Assembly (NCBI GenBank): GCA_044361595.1
Contig: JBIKIN010000003.1
Span: forward strand, 1 to 64,000
Direction: 5' to 3'
DNA length: 64,000 nucleotides
Source: Pseudopedobacter sp044361595
Lineage (GTDB): Bacteria; Bacteroidota; Bacteroidia; Sphingobacteriales; Sphingobacteriaceae
Positions 1-8,588 of this stretch are shown here, piece by piece. Both the position numbers and the translations under genes were made by a program. Positions within the stretch are counted from its first letter, which is position 1; each line of letters opens with the position of its first letter. The notes beneath the pieces are model-generated. The model saw only the letters and a program-made list of their open reading frames with translations, was not told where the DNA came from and searched no databases.

Positions 1-2394
1 GGTACCTGCTGCCTTGGCTAAATCCGCAATTGGATAACCTTCGCCAAATACAATTACTTCATCACCTTCCTGTACTTCCAAATCTGTAATGTCTAACATG
101 GTCATATCCATACAAATATTACCAATTGTATACACCAATTGGTTATTAATTAACATCATACCATTTCCATTACCTAAAGCCCTAGGGTATCCATCAGCAT
201 ATCCAATTTTAACTGTAGCAATTTTACCATCTTTAGGCATTACTCCGCTCCTACCGTATCCCACTGTATCTCCTTTTTTAAGTTCTTTAATTTGAGAAAT
301 ACTGGTTTTTAAAGTTGCAACATGTTGCAAATTAGTCCGCTCTGCCTCGTTACTTTCTATACCATAAAGACCAATACCTAACCTAACCATATCAAACTGT
401 GCATTTGGCCATTTGGTAATAGCAGATGTATTGGCAATATGCTTAATTAATGGGTAATCTAACTCATTTTGTATTAAAGTAACACAATTTATGAATGTAG
501 CAATTTGTTGAGCCGTATATTCTTTGTGTAAATCGTTCTCGCTAGCAGCTAAATGTGAAAAAACAGACATTATTTTAAAACAATTGTTAGATTTTATAAA
601 ATCTAAAAGCTCTGGTATTTCTTCTTCTACAAAACCTAATCTATGCATACCAGTATCCAGTTTTAAATGAACCGAATAATCCTTTAATCCTCGTTTAAGT
701 AATTCATCGGCGAAAGCTTTAAAAATTCTAAAACTATAAATTTGAGGCTCTAACTTAAAGTTTATGATAGAATCAAAAGAAGTAACTTCTGGATTTAAAA
801 CCATAATAGGCAGTTTTACACCAGCTTTTCTGAGGTCGTAACCCTCGTCTGTGTAAGCAACTGCTAAATAATCTACTCCATTATGTTGCAATAAATTAGC
901 TATTTGATCTCCGCCACTGCCATAGGCAAAAGCTTTTACCATAGCCATTAACTTAACGTTAGGCTTTAGCTTACTTTTATAATAATTCAGGTTATGAACA
1001 ACTGCATTCAGATTAATTTCTAATTGTGTATCATGAAGCTTTTGAGCTAAAATCTTGCTAATTCTTTCAAATTCAAAACTTCTAGCACCTTTAATTAGTA
1101 CAGTAGTATTTTCGATTAAATCTTTATCAAATTGATTGATAAAATCGGTGGTGGTTGAATAAAATAAACTATTGGATTTAAAGAAATTTTTATATGATGA
1201 AAGTTGCTGACCAATGCCAATAAACTGGTGTACTTCCTTATTTTTAATTAATTGAGCAACATTTTCGTACAATTGCTGTGGCTTGATACCGCTTTGTTCA
1301 ATATCTGATAAAATAAGTGTTTTTGTTTGATGCTGATGTTGTTGATTGAGAAAATCTAAAGCAATGTCTAAGGAAACATAATCAGAATTGTAAGAATCAT
1401 CTATGATAGAACTTTGATTAATACCTTTTTTTAACTCCAAACGCATTTTTACAGCTTGTAAGTTTAAAAAATTTTGAGCTATATACTGATTTGATAAGTT
1501 TAATTGCAATAAAACTGCCCAGCATATTACTGCATTTTCTAAAGATGCCTGATTGGTAAATGGAACTTGTATTTGTAGCTCTTGTCCCATATAAACTGCT
1601 GTTAAAAGTGTGTTTTTTTGATCTATTACAACTTGGTTTACAATTTTCAAATCGGCATTGGAGGTAAAACTCCAACTAAAAGTTTGTTTTGCAGCTATTG
1701 AAGGATGTAAGTTCTTGGCTTCAATAATTAAAACATCAGAATCTGTAAAAAGCTTAAGCTTCTCTTCTAATTTTTCTGTCCTGTTTGCAAAGCCCTCATC
1801 GTGTGCGGCTCCAATATTGGTTAACACACCAATATTAGGTTTAATAATATTAGCCAAAAAACTCATTTCATTTGGCTTTGAAATACCTGCCTCAAAAATA
1901 CCTAGGTCGAATTTATGTGTCATTTGCCAAACAGAAAGCGGTACCCCAATTTGTGAATTATAACTTTTAGGACTCCTAATTATTTGATATTTATTAGCTA
2001 ATAACTGATATAACCATTCTTTAACTATGGTTTTACCATTGCTACCTGTAATCGCAATTACAGGATAATTAAATTCTTTGCGATGGTATAATGCTAATTT
2101 CTGTAATGCCTGTAAACTGTCCGCTACCCAAATAAAATTGGCTTCAGGAAAAGGATTAATATCAAAATTGGTATCAGTTACTACAAAAGATCTTACGCCT
2201 TTAGCGTATATTTCTGCAATATATTGATGTGGATTTCTTTTCCCTGCAAGCGCAAAAAAGAGAGAGGTTTGAGCATCGGTGATTTTTCTACTATCCGTCA
2301 AAATTTGCGATACAGCAAAACCTGGTGAATTAATCAAACTCTTTTGACCTATTAAGGTTGCTATTTCATTTATTGGATAAGAAAACTCAATCAT
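1..2394 (-). CDS. murF-alr: Bifunctional MurF ligase / alanine racemase, 3' end cut by window edge
   Basis: Cytoplasmic peptidoglycan precursor enzyme made of two fused activities. Residues about 1-450 are a MurF-type ligase that adds D-Ala-D-Ala to UDP-MurNAc-tripeptide; the ATP loop GSNGKT lies at residues 117-122. Residues about 458 onward are a PLP-dependent alanine racemase: the PLP lysine is K487 in MVKAFAYGSGG and the catalytic tyrosine is Y713 in GYGRSG. So one chain makes D-Ala and uses its dipeptide product pathway. The reading frame is open for 798 codons from the ATG at 2394 to the left edge without a stop; the family is about 815-820 residues, so only the last few dozen are missing. 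This fusion is normal for Bacteroidota. The gene diverges from recX across a 49-base spacer. Confidence 0.95.
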   Translation of the reverse strand, partial: MIEFSYPINEIATLIGQKSLINSPGFAVSQILTDSRKITDAQTSLFFALAGKRNPHQYIAEIYAKGVRSFVVTDTNFDINPFPEANFIWVADSLQALQKLALYHRKEFNYPVIAITGSNGKTIVKEWLYQLLANKYQIIRSPKSYNSQIGVPLSVWQMTHKFDLGIFEAGISKPNEMSFLANIIKPNIGVLTNIGAAHDEGFANRTEKLEEKLKLFTDSDVLIIEAKNLHPSIAAKQTFSWSFTSNADLKIVNQVVIDQKNTLLTAVYMGQELQIQVPFTNQASLENAVICWAVLLQLNLSNQYIAQNFLNLQAVKMRLELKKGINQSSIIDDSYNSDYVSLDIALDFLNQQHQHQTKTLILSDIEQSGIKPQQLYENVAQLIKNKEVHQFIGIGQQLSSYKNFFKSNSLFYSTTTDFINQFDKDLIENTTVLIKGARSFEFERISKILAQKLHDTQLEINLNAVVHNLNYYKSKLKPNVKLMAMVKAFAYGSGGDQIANLLQHNGVDYLAVAYTDEGYDLRKAGVKLPIMVLNPEVTSFDSIINFKLEPQIYSFRIFKAFADELLKRGLKDYSVHLKLDTGMHRLGFVEEEIPELLDFIKSNNCFKIMSVFSHLAASENDLHKEYTAQQIATFINCVTLIQNELDYPLIKHIANTSAITKWPNAQFDMVRLGIGLYGIESNEAERTNLQHVATLKTSISQIKELKKGDTVGYGRSGVMPKDGKIATVKIGYADGYPRALGNGNGMMLINNQLVYTIGNICMDMTMLDITDLEVQEGDEVIVFGEGYPIADLAKAAGT

Positions 2395-2443
2395 TTATCA
2401 CAAATTTGATGAATATTCCCGAATATCACTAATTTTATCTGTA

Positions 2444-2923
2444 ATGAATCAAAAACCAATAATACCTATAGATTATCAAACAGGTTTGAAAAAAGCTGAG
2501 GCTTATTGCGCATACCAAGAACGCAGTCAATACGAGGTAAGAGGCAAATTGATTAGTCTTGGTATTTATTACGAAGATTTAGAAAACATTATTTTATCAT
2601 TAATAGAAAATAATTTCTTAAACGAGGAGCGATTTGCAAAAGCATATGTACAAGGCAAGTTTAGAATTAAAGGTTGGGGGAAATTGAAGATTAAACAAGG
2701 ATTAAAATTTAAACAAGTATCGCCACCACTCATAAAAAAAGCATTAGAACACATTAATAAGGAAGAGTATTTATTGCAGTTAGAAAAAATATTAAGCAAA
2801 AACTTAGACCTTAATGCTAAAAAGACCGACTCAAAAACTAAAAATAAAGCGATACAATACGCTTTGATCCGGGGATTTGAATCTGATTTGATTTTTTTCT
2901 TACTGAAAGATAGAGGGTTATAA
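2444..2923 (+). CDS. recX: Regulatory protein RecX
   Basis: A 159-residue RecX protein, the modulator that binds RecA filaments and restrains recombinase activity. The sequence has the tandem three-helix RecX pattern: an N-terminal segment with CAYQERSQYEVRGKL near residue 22, then NNFLNEERFAKAYVQGKF near 56, and the basic GWGKLKIKQGLK stretch near 77. Length and helical, lysine-rich composition fit the family. It diverges from murF-alr and is followed by the two tRNA genes, which have their own promoter. recA is not in the window. A TTTG at 2405-2408 followed 21 bases later by TAATTTTA could be its promoter, but that is a weak match. Confidence 0.9.
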   Translation: MNQKPIIPIDYQTGLKKAEAYCAYQERSQYEVRGKLISLGIYYEDLENIILSLIENNFLNEERFAKAYVQGKFRIKGWGKLKIKQGLKFKQVSPPLIKKALEHINKEEYLLQLEKILSKNLDLNAKKTDSKTKNKAIQYALIRGFESDLIFFLLKDRGL

Positions 2924-2951
2924 GGTTATTTCATTTTTTTTAAAAATCATA

Positions 2952-2981
2952 TTGCAAAAAATATAATTCTGTCTATATTTG
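2952..2981 (+). promoter_or_regulatory. Bacteroidota-type promoter for the tRNA-Gly/tRNA-Leu pair
   Basis: TTG at 2952-2954, a 19-base spacer, then TATATTTG at 2974-2981. This fits the Bacteroidota housekeeping promoter (TTTG at -33, TAnnTTTG at -7). It sits 34 bases before the mature 5' end of tRNA-Gly and is the only good match ahead of the tRNA pair. Confidence 0.65.
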
Positions 2982-3015
2982 CATCCCGCAAGGGAAACAA
3001 TGTTCTTTTAAATAT

Positions 3016-3088
3016 GCGAAAGTAGCTCAGTTGGTAGAGCACAACCTTGCCAAGGTTGGGGTCGCGAGTTCGAATCTCGTCTTTCGCT
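3016..3088 (+). tRNA. tRNA-Gly (GCC)
   Basis: Cloverleaf read directly. The acceptor stem GCGAAAG pairs with CTTTCGC at 3081-3087, with discriminator T at 3088. The D arm is GCTCAGTTGGTAGAGC. The anticodon stem CAACC/GGTTG encloses loop TTGCCAA with anticodon GCC at 3049-3051. The T arm GCGAG-TTCGAAT-CTCGT follows. CCA is not encoded. Confidence 0.97.
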
Positions 3089-3132
3089 CTTAGTAATCAA
3101 ATTTAATTTGTTAACTAATCAGCTTCAAAGCT

Positions 3133-3217
3133 GCTCAGATGGTGGAACTGGTAGACACGCAGGACTTAAAATCCTGTTCCCGTTAAGGGAGTGCGGGTTC
3201 GATTCCCGCTCTGAGTA
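3133..3217 (+). tRNA. tRNA-Leu (UAA)
   Basis: Class II tRNA of 85 bases. The acceptor stem GCTCAGA (3133-3139) pairs with TCTGAGT (3210-3216), with one G-T pair. The anticodon stem CAGGA/TCCTG encloses loop CTTAAAA with anticodon TAA at 3167-3169. A long variable arm (TTCCCGTTAAGGGAG) and T arm GCGGG-TTCGATT-CCCGC follow. It lies 44 bases after tRNA-Gly and is probably cotranscribed with it. Its 3' part is partly duplicated at 3538-3618. Confidence 0.97.
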
Positions 3218-3220
3218 CGA

Positions 3221-3252
3221 AACCTCTTACATGCCCGTAAGAGGTTTTTTTT
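3221..3252 (+). terminator. Rho-independent terminator of the tRNA operon
   Basis: AACCTCTTAC, a 6-base loop, GTAAGAGG, then eight T residues. It starts three bases after the tRNA-Leu discriminator. The first in-frame ATG of the GIY-YIG reading frame (3253) directly follows the T run. Confidence 0.85.
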
Positions 3253-3276
3253 ATGTCTGTATTTTTTGTAACATCT

Positions 3277-3528
3277 ATGTTATTCACTTACATTATCCAA
3301 TCTCAAAAATCAGGAAGATTCTATATAGGTCATACTCAGGATATGGAAAGTCGATTAAATAGACATAACCAAGGGATGGTTAAAGCAACTAGAAACAAAG
3401 GTCCTTGGGTTTTAGTATATATTGAATCTTTTGAAACTAAAATAGAAGCTAACCGCAGAGAATTGGAGGTTAAAAGCAAGAAAAGCAGGGTTTATATCGA
3501 AAAATTAATTTCATCAAGAGAAATTTAA
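3277..3528 (+). CDS. Small GIY-YIG nuclease-domain protein
   Basis: An 83-residue single-domain GIY-YIG protein of the UvrC-N / YhbQ type. The two motif strands are TYIIQ (GIY position) and FYIGHT (YIG position). They are followed by the conserved Arg in SRLNRHN and the metal-binding Glu in RRELEVKSKK, so the active site looks complete. The ATG at 3277 is preferred because it gives the usual MxFxYIIxS start; an upstream in-frame ATG at 3253 abuts the terminator T run of tRNA-Leu. No partner gene is present. The gene lies exactly between the tRNA-Leu 3' end and a decayed copy of that 3' end (3538-3618), which suggests a tiny insertion. Its biological role is unknown; a DNA-nicking or homing-like role is inference. 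Confidence 0.85.
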   Translation: MLFTYIIQSQKSGRFYIGHTQDMESRLNRHNQGMVKATRNKGPWVLVYIESFETKIEANRRELEVKSKKSRVYIEKLISSREI

Positions 3529-3537
3529 AATTTTATA

Positions 3538-3618
3538 CCCGTTTAGTGTGTGCCCCGAGTTTTGACTCGGGGCTATGAGTACAAAACTTCTTACATTCCC
3601 GCAAGAGGTTTTTTTATG
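3538..3618 (+). repeat. Decayed copy of the tRNA-Leu 3' part plus terminator
   Basis: From TGAGTAC at 3576 to ATG at 3616-3618 this matches the tRNA-Leu tail and its terminator (3212-3255), with four substitutions in 40 aligned bases and one T fewer. Upstream, CCCGTT-AG-G-GTG also corresponds to the tRNA variable arm. The T arm is replaced by a 9-bp hairpin with a 4-base loop (3552-3573). It cannot fold as a tRNA. The terminator hairpin is weakened but still possible. This accounts for the spacer before polX. Confidence 0.75.
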
Positions 3619-3679
3619 CTCATTCTTTTCATTATTTTTTAGTCAATAATATTTAATATTCTATTTAACTTGCCCTTTC

Positions 3680-5356
3680 ATGGAAAATAAAGACATAGCC
3701 AAAGTTTTTAAGTTGCTTTCTCAGTTAATGGAGCTTCATCAAGAAAATCCGTTTAAGATAAAATCTATTGCCAATGCATCTTTTAAACTTGATAAACTTC
3801 CTTTCAAATTAAAGGACAAAAGTTTAGCCGAATTAGAAAAAATAGATGGTGTAGGGAAAAGTTCGGCAGCTAAAATTACAGAGCTTTTGGAGACAGGCAC
3901 TTTAAAAGAATTAGAAGATTTAATTGCTATTACTCCTACTGGCATTATTGATATGCTGAGTATTAAAGGACTAGGACCAAAAAAAATCGAGATTATTTGG
4001 AATGTTTTAAACATTGATACCATTGGCGAGCTTTATTATGCTTGTAATGAAAACCGACTAATTGAAGCTAAAGGTTTTGGATTAAAAACACAAGAAGAAA
4101 TAAGATTAGCCATAGAATTTAAAATGGCTAATGCAGGCAGATTTTTATATGCTAGAATTGAAAATTTAGCCAATCAGTACCTAATCTTAATTCAAAATTT
4201 CTTGAAAGATATCCATGCTGAAGTTATTTTAACTGGTGAATTTAGACGTAAATGTGAGGTTATTGAGCGTTTAGATTATTTGGTGGTTGCAACCAATGCT
4301 AATTCTATATTAAAAGACTTAGCAAATCAGATTGAAACCCTTTGCTTCAATCAAACAGCTGATGGCTTTACGCTTAAAGATCTTAATGGAGTAAATATTA
4401 AAATAATCACTTGCCAGCCAGCCGAAAAAGGAAATTATTTGTTTGAAACGACTGGCTCTCTAACGCATGTAGAATTAGTGAAAGCCTTAATAACAAATGG
4501 TAAAAAGTATAAAACAGAAGAAGAATTATACGCTTCCGCTGATTTAGACTTTATAGAGCCGGAATTACGTGAGGGCTTTAATGAAGTTGAACTATCAAAA
4601 AATAATGAACTACCTCAGTTAATTACCTATCAAGATTTGATTGGGACATTGCATAATCACAGCACTTGGAGTGATGGTGTGCATAGTATTGAAGAAATGG
4701 CCTTATATTGCCGAGATGTATTAAACCTTCAATATTTGGGTATGTGCGACCACTCTAGAACAGCAGTTTATGCAAAAGGTTTAACTATAGAAAGCGTACT
4801 CAATCAGCATGAAGAAATCAATCATCTGAATAAAAAATTAGCGCCGTTTAAAATTTTTAAAGGAATAGAATCCGATATTTTAACTGATGGAAGTTTAGAC
4901 TACCCTGATGAAATTTTAGCAAAATTCGATTTTGTGGTTGCCTCAGTTCACTCCGCCATGAAAATGGACGAGGAAAAAGCGACAGCTAGGCTGGTTAAAG
5001 CAATCGAAAATCCGTTCACTACCATTTTAGGTCACCCTACCGGGAGATTATTATTGGCCAGAAATGGTTATCCTTTAGATTTTAAAAAGATAATTGATGC
5101 TTGTGCTGCAAACAAAGTGGTTATCGAAATTAATGCTAATCCATTAAGGTTAGATTTAGATTGGCGCTGGCATAGATACGCAGTAGAAAAAGGCGTTTTA
5201 TTATCTATTAATCCAGATGCACATAGAAAAGAAGGATTTGTAGATATGCAATATGGTGTTTATGTAGCTAGAAAAGGTGGCTTAAGTGCTTCAAACTGTT
5301 TAAACACTTATAACTTAACCGAAATTGAGTCTTATTTTAGCAATAAAAAAGGTTAA
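3680..5356 (+). CDS. polX: PolX-family protein: degenerate polymerase palm, intact PHP phosphoesterase
   Basis: A 558-residue protein with the bacterial PolX layout: helix-hairpin-helix segments (IDGVGKSSAAK near 55, IKGLGPKK near 95), an X-family polymerase core (about 150-315), and a C-terminal PHP domain (about 320-558). The PHP metal ligands are all present: H325 and H327 (HNHSTW), D332, D357/H358 (CDHS), E397 (KGIES), H424 (ASVHS), H452 (GHPTG), D513 and H515 (PDAH). In the palm, the usual D-x-D is changed. GEFRRKCEVIERLDYLV (186-202) keeps D199, but the first Asp aligns with R197. The third Asp aligns with K241 in GVNIKII. I therefore expect exonuclease or phosphoesterase activity without normal polymerase activity. 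The stop overlaps the next gene's ATG (TAATG). Confidence 0.9.
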   Translation: MENKDIAKVFKLLSQLMELHQENPFKIKSIANASFKLDKLPFKLKDKSLAELEKIDGVGKSSAAKITELLETGTLKELEDLIAITPTGIIDMLSIKGLGPKKIEIIWNVLNIDTIGELYYACNENRLIEAKGFGLKTQEEIRLAIEFKMANAGRFLYARIENLANQYLILIQNFLKDIHAEVILTGEFRRKCEVIERLDYLVVATNANSILKDLANQIETLCFNQTADGFTLKDLNGVNIKIITCQPAEKGNYLFETTGSLTHVELVKALITNGKKYKTEEELYASADLDFIEPELREGFNEVELSKNNELPQLITYQDLIGTLHNHSTWSDGVHSIEEMALYCRDVLNLQYLGMCDHSRTAVYAKGLTIESVLNQHEEINHLNKKLAPFKIFKGIESDILTDGSLDYPDEILAKFDFVVASVHSAMKMDEEKATARLVKAIENPFTTILGHPTGRLLLARNGYPLDFKKIIDACAANKVVIEINANPLRLDLDWRWHRYAVEKGVLLSINPDAHRKEGFVDMQYGVYVARKGGLSASNCLNTYNLTEIESYFSNKKG

Positions 5357-6345
5357 TGGCAGAGCATAGAAAAGTTAAGATTTTAGTAGTGCGATTTAGT
5401 TCTATGGGTGATATTATTTACACCACTCCTGTAATACGCTGCTTAAAAAAACAACTACCAAATGCTGAAATACACTATTTAACCAAGAAAAGTTTCAAAT
5501 TTTTAGTAGAACATAATCCATACATAGACAAACTTCATTTATTAGAAGACAAACTAAGCGAAACCATTAATCAATTAAAAAACGAAAAATTTGATTATTT
5601 GATAGACTTACACAATAGTTTACGATCTACAATTTTAAAATTTAAACTTAATATCAAATCCTCTACTTATAAAAAAGAGCGCTTTAAAAAGTTCTTAGCA
5701 TTAAAATTTAAAATAAACTTGATTAAACAAGATCATTTAGTAGAAAGATATTTAAAAACTGTAGAATTTTTAGGTGTTAAAAATGATAATTTACCCATTG
5801 ATTACTTCTTACCTAAAAACACCCCATCAATAGAAGAAATACACCCAAAAATCACAAAAAACAGTTATGTTGCCTTTGTAATTGGCGCAACACATTTCAC
5901 AAAAAGACTACCAAATTATAAGGTAGTTGAAATTTGTAAGGGTTTAAACTTACCTATTGTATTGTTAGGGGGTAAAGATGTTGTGGCAAATGCCATAGAA
6001 ATAGAAAATTGTTTACCAAATAGCATCATAAACTTGGTTGGAGTAGTATCTTTGAACGATTCTGTTACCATTGTTAAAAATGCGGCAAGCGTTATTGGCT
6101 TTGATACGGGATTAACACACATTGCAGAAGCATTTAATAAAAAGTTAGTGACCATTTGGGGAAGTACAGTTCCTGAGTTATTGGGAGTACAGCCTTATCT
6201 GGTTGAAAAGCATTTTGAAGCTGGTGTAGAATTATCATGCAGACCATGCTCTAAGTTTGGACTAGCTAAATGCCCAAAAGGGCATTTTAAATGCATGAAC
6301 GAAATAAATGAACAAAGTATCACACAATTTATAATGAATGGGTAA
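5356..6345 (+). CDS. Glycosyltransferase family 9 (heptosyltransferase-like)
   Basis: A 329-residue GT9 protein related to ADP-heptose:LPS heptosyltransferases such as WaaC/WaaF. The N-terminal KILVVRFSSMGDIIYTTPV is the family signature (RxSxxGDxxxxTP). The C-terminal half has the nucleotide-sugar region with FVIGATHFTKRLP, VLLGGKDV and GFDTGLTHIAEAF, followed by WGSTVPELLGVQPY and a cysteine-rich tail (SCRPCSK...CPKGHFKCM) usual in Bacteroidota members. It probably adds a sugar to the lipid A core on the inner face of the inner membrane. It overlaps polX by one base and sixA by eight, so the three form an operon. The exact sugar donor cannot be told from sequence. Confidence 0.88.
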   Translation: MAEHRKVKILVVRFSSMGDIIYTTPVIRCLKKQLPNAEIHYLTKKSFKFLVEHNPYIDKLHLLEDKLSETINQLKNEKFDYLIDLHNSLRSTILKFKLNIKSSTYKKERFKKFLALKFKINLIKQDHLVERYLKTVEFLGVKNDNLPIDYFLPKNTPSIEEIHPKITKNSYVAFVIGATHFTKRLPNYKVVEICKGLNLPIVLLGGKDVVANAIEIENCLPNSIINLVGVVSLNDSVTIVKNAASVIGFDTGLTHIAEAFNKKLVTIWGSTVPELLGVQPYLVEKHFEAGVELSCRPCSKFGLAKCPKGHFKCMNEINEQSITQFIMNG

Positions 6346-6844
6346 ACAATTACTAATTATGCGTCATGCAAAATCTGACTGGAACGACGCTAATACCATA
6401 GATTTTAACCGCCCATTAAACCCAAGAGGCCTAACTAATGCCCCAATTATGGGTAAACGTTTAAAAGAAAAAGGTTTTACTCCTGAGTTAATTATTACTA
6501 GTCCTGCTTTAAGAGCTTTAACAACATGTGAAATTGTTGTAAATGAACTAGGTTTAGATAAACAAGAGATTCAAACTGATAAAAAAATCTACAATGCAGA
6601 TGTTAAATCACTTTTAGATATCATCAATAATTTAGACAATAGTAAAAATAGTGCTGCATTATTTGGCCATAACAATGGCATTACAGATTTAACTGTTTAC
6701 CTCACCGATGCTGATATCTTTAATATTCCTACTAGTGGTGTAGTGTTAATTGATTTCCCTTTTGATGATTGGGCATTAATAAGTAAAAACACGGGCTCTG
6801 TTGTATTTTTTGAAACTATTAAAGAAAGAAAAGAAGATTTTTAA
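6338..6844 (+). CDS. sixA: SixA-like histidine phosphatase
   Basis: A 168-residue member of the histidine phosphatase superfamily, short form as in SixA phosphohistidine phosphatase. R9 and H10 of MRHAKSDW are the phosphate pocket and nucleophile; SPALRALTT near 55 supplies the second Arg, and FGHNNG (H111) is the second catalytic His. SixA removes phosphate from histidine phosphotransfer domains in E. coli; in Bacteroidota the substrate is not established. It overlaps the GT9 gene by eight bases. It meets dprA tail to tail, sharing the four bases TTAA as both stop codons. Confidence 0.85.
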   Translation: MGKQLLIMRHAKSDWNDANTIDFNRPLNPRGLTNAPIMGKRLKEKGFTPELIITSPALRALTTCEIVVNELGLDKQEIQTDKKIYNADVKSLLDIINNLDNSKNSAALFGHNNGITDLTVYLTDADIFNIPTSGVVLIDFPFDDWALISKNTGSVVFFETIKERKEDF

Positions 6845-7932
6845 ATATCCATTCTATACACCTTACCAGGTAAAGAAATAATAATAGATTGCATTTCTAG
6901 GTTTAATAAAAGCATGGCCAATTTGCTTTGTGGCATTTCTAGCTTGGCTTGTAAATCATCAATACCTATTGTAGTATTATCTTTTATAATGTTCACAATT
7001 TTTTGTTCCTCAGTAGATAAATCAGGAAATAACTTGGGTTGAGATTTAATGGTATTTTTTTGGTTCATAAACCATCCCATAATATATTCAATATCCTCAG
7101 GCTTAGATAGTAAATGAGCTCTATTTGTTTTGATTAAAAAATTACAACCTTCAGAAAATTCATCATCTAATTTACCTGGAACCGCAAAAACATCGCGGTT
7201 ATAAGAGTTAGCAATCTCTGCGGTGATTAAGGCTCCTCCCCTAATAGCAGCTTCAATTACGATGGTTGCATCAGCCATTCCTGCTATAATCCTGTTTCTT
7301 TTAGGAAAATTAGGCCTTTCTGGATTGGTTTGTGATGGAAATTCGGTTAATAAACCACCTTGAGTTACCATTTTTTCTGCTATTGGGCGGTGCAAAGCAG
7401 GATAAATTCTGTCTAAACCATGACCCAAAACACCTACAGTTTCTACTCCAAATTGTAAAGCAGTTTTGTGGGCAGCAATATCAATCCCATAAGCTAATCC
7501 ACTGCTCACCAATAAATTATGCTCCTTTAATCCATCAATTAACTTTTCGCAAATAGTTCTACCGTAGGCGGTAGCGTTCCTAGTACCCACAACTGAAACA
7601 ACTTTTTGATTATTTAAATTGGCCGAGCCTTTGTAATAAAGTACCGTAGGGGCATCAATACAATTCTTAAGCCTTTTAGGATAATCGTTATTTAAATAAA
7701 ATAGAGGCTTAATTTTATACTTATCAATAAAAAGTAATTCTTGCTCTGCCCTATCAAAGGCATCTAAACTTACTATAGATTGTGCAGTTTTAGAACCTAT
7801 TCCAGGTATTTTTTCTAAAGACTTTTTCGTTGATTTAAAAACCTCCTCGGGGCTACCACAATAGCTTACCAATTGTTTAATAGTAATATCTCCTACCCCT
7901 TTAACAAATGTTAGTGCAATTTCGTGGAGCAT
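6841..7932 (-). CDS. dprA: DNA-processing protein DprA
   Basis: A 363-residue DprA/Smf protein that binds incoming single-stranded DNA and loads RecA during natural transformation. There is an N-terminal helix-hairpin-helix (KIPGIGSKTAQSI near 41). The Rossmann-like core follows, with VGTRNATAYGR (115-125), SSGLAYGIDIAAH (143-155) and the conserved NRIIAGMADATIVIEA stretch. A C-terminal winged-helix-like segment (DDLQAKLEMPQSKLAMLLLNLE) ends the protein. Length is typical. It is the last gene of a reverse-strand series with rsmG, the ECF sigma gene and the GT2 gene; 23 bases separate it from rsmG. The start at 7932 gives the standard MLHEIALTFVKGVG opening. Confidence 0.95.
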   Translation of the reverse strand: MLHEIALTFVKGVGDITIKQLVSYCGSPEEVFKSTKKSLEKIPGIGSKTAQSIVSLDAFDRAEQELLFIDKYKIKPLFYLNNDYPKRLKNCIDAPTVLYYKGSANLNNQKVVSVVGTRNATAYGRTICEKLIDGLKEHNLLVSSGLAYGIDIAAHKTALQFGVETVGVLGHGLDRIYPALHRPIAEKMVTQGGLLTEFPSQTNPERPNFPKRNRIIAGMADATIVIEAAIRGGALITAEIANSYNRDVFAVPGKLDDEFSEGCNFLIKTNRAHLLSKPEDIEYIMGWFMNQKNTIKSQPKLFPDLSTEEQKIVNIIKDNTTIGIDDLQAKLEMPQSKLAMLLLNLEMQSIIISLPGKVYRMDI

Positions 7933-7955
7933 GTAATAATTTTGTTTTTAATAGA

Positions 7956-8588
7956 TTATTGAGCGGGGAAGTAAACTACATATTTGGTATCAAAGAATTC
8001 TTCTTTAAAATAGTCTGTTAAAGAATATAATTTGATATTCTTAATTTGTGAAGCTTGTAATTCTTCGGTTAAATCACCACCTTTTAAATATAGTACACCA
8101 TTGGCTAAGGTATTTCTTTGCTGTTTCAAAAACTTACCTTTTACCCAAGGATAAAAATCTTTAAGTTGTGTAACTGCCCTAGAAATTACGAAATCGAAAT
8201 TTTGGTTTACTTGCTCAGCCCTGCTATGTACTGCTTCGAGATTTTTAAGCCCAATTGCAGCAGCAACTTCATTTACAACTTTAATTTTTTTACCAATAGA
8301 ATCTACCAATAAAAACTCGGTCTCCGGAAAAAGAATTGCCAAAGGAATTCCTGGGAAACCACCACCTGTACCTACATCTAAAACATGAGTATTAGGTACA
8401 AAATCAATAACCTTAGCAATTCCTAAAGAGTGAAGTATATGCCTCTCGTAGAGTAAGTCAATATCTTTTCGGCTAATTACATTAATTTGAGCATTCCAAG
8501 TTTGGTATAACTCAAACAAAGCATCAAATTGTATAATTTGTTTTTCGCTTAAATTAGGAAAGTAAGATTGTATAATTTTAGAAGTCAC
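7956..8588 (-). CDS. rsmG: 16S rRNA (guanine527-N7)-methyltransferase RsmG
   Basis: A 210-residue GidB/RsmG methyltransferase that places m7G at position 527 of 16S rRNA using S-adenosylmethionine. NVISRKD (36-42) and the SAM loop DVGTGGGFPGIP (71-82) are diagnostic; LLVDSIGKK and VHSRAEQV give the acidic ligand and the adenine-side region. Its start overlaps the end of the ECF sigma gene by 11 bases, so translation is probably coupled. Confidence 0.95.
   Translation of the reverse strand: MTSKIIQSYFPNLSEKQIIQFDALFELYQTWNAQINVISRKDIDLLYERHILHSLGIAKVIDFVPNTHVLDVGTGGGFPGIPLAILFPETEFLLVDSIGKKIKVVNEVAAAIGLKNLEAVHSRAEQVNQNFDFVISRAVTQLKDFYPWVKGKFLKQQRNTLANGVLYLKGGDLTEELQASQIKNIKLYSLTDYFKEEFFDTKYVVYFPAQ

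Noticed and set aside
1418..1963. Two ORFs of 85 and 101 codons on opposite strands
   Set aside because: Both are shadows inside the murF part of murF-alr, whose own frame shows all family motifs.
1..2394. MurF-alanine racemase fusion as a novelty
   Set aside because: This fusion is well known and normal in Bacteroidota.
3108..3362. 84-codon ORF across tRNA-Leu
   Set aside because: It translates the tRNA and terminator and then part of the GIY-YIG gene in another frame.
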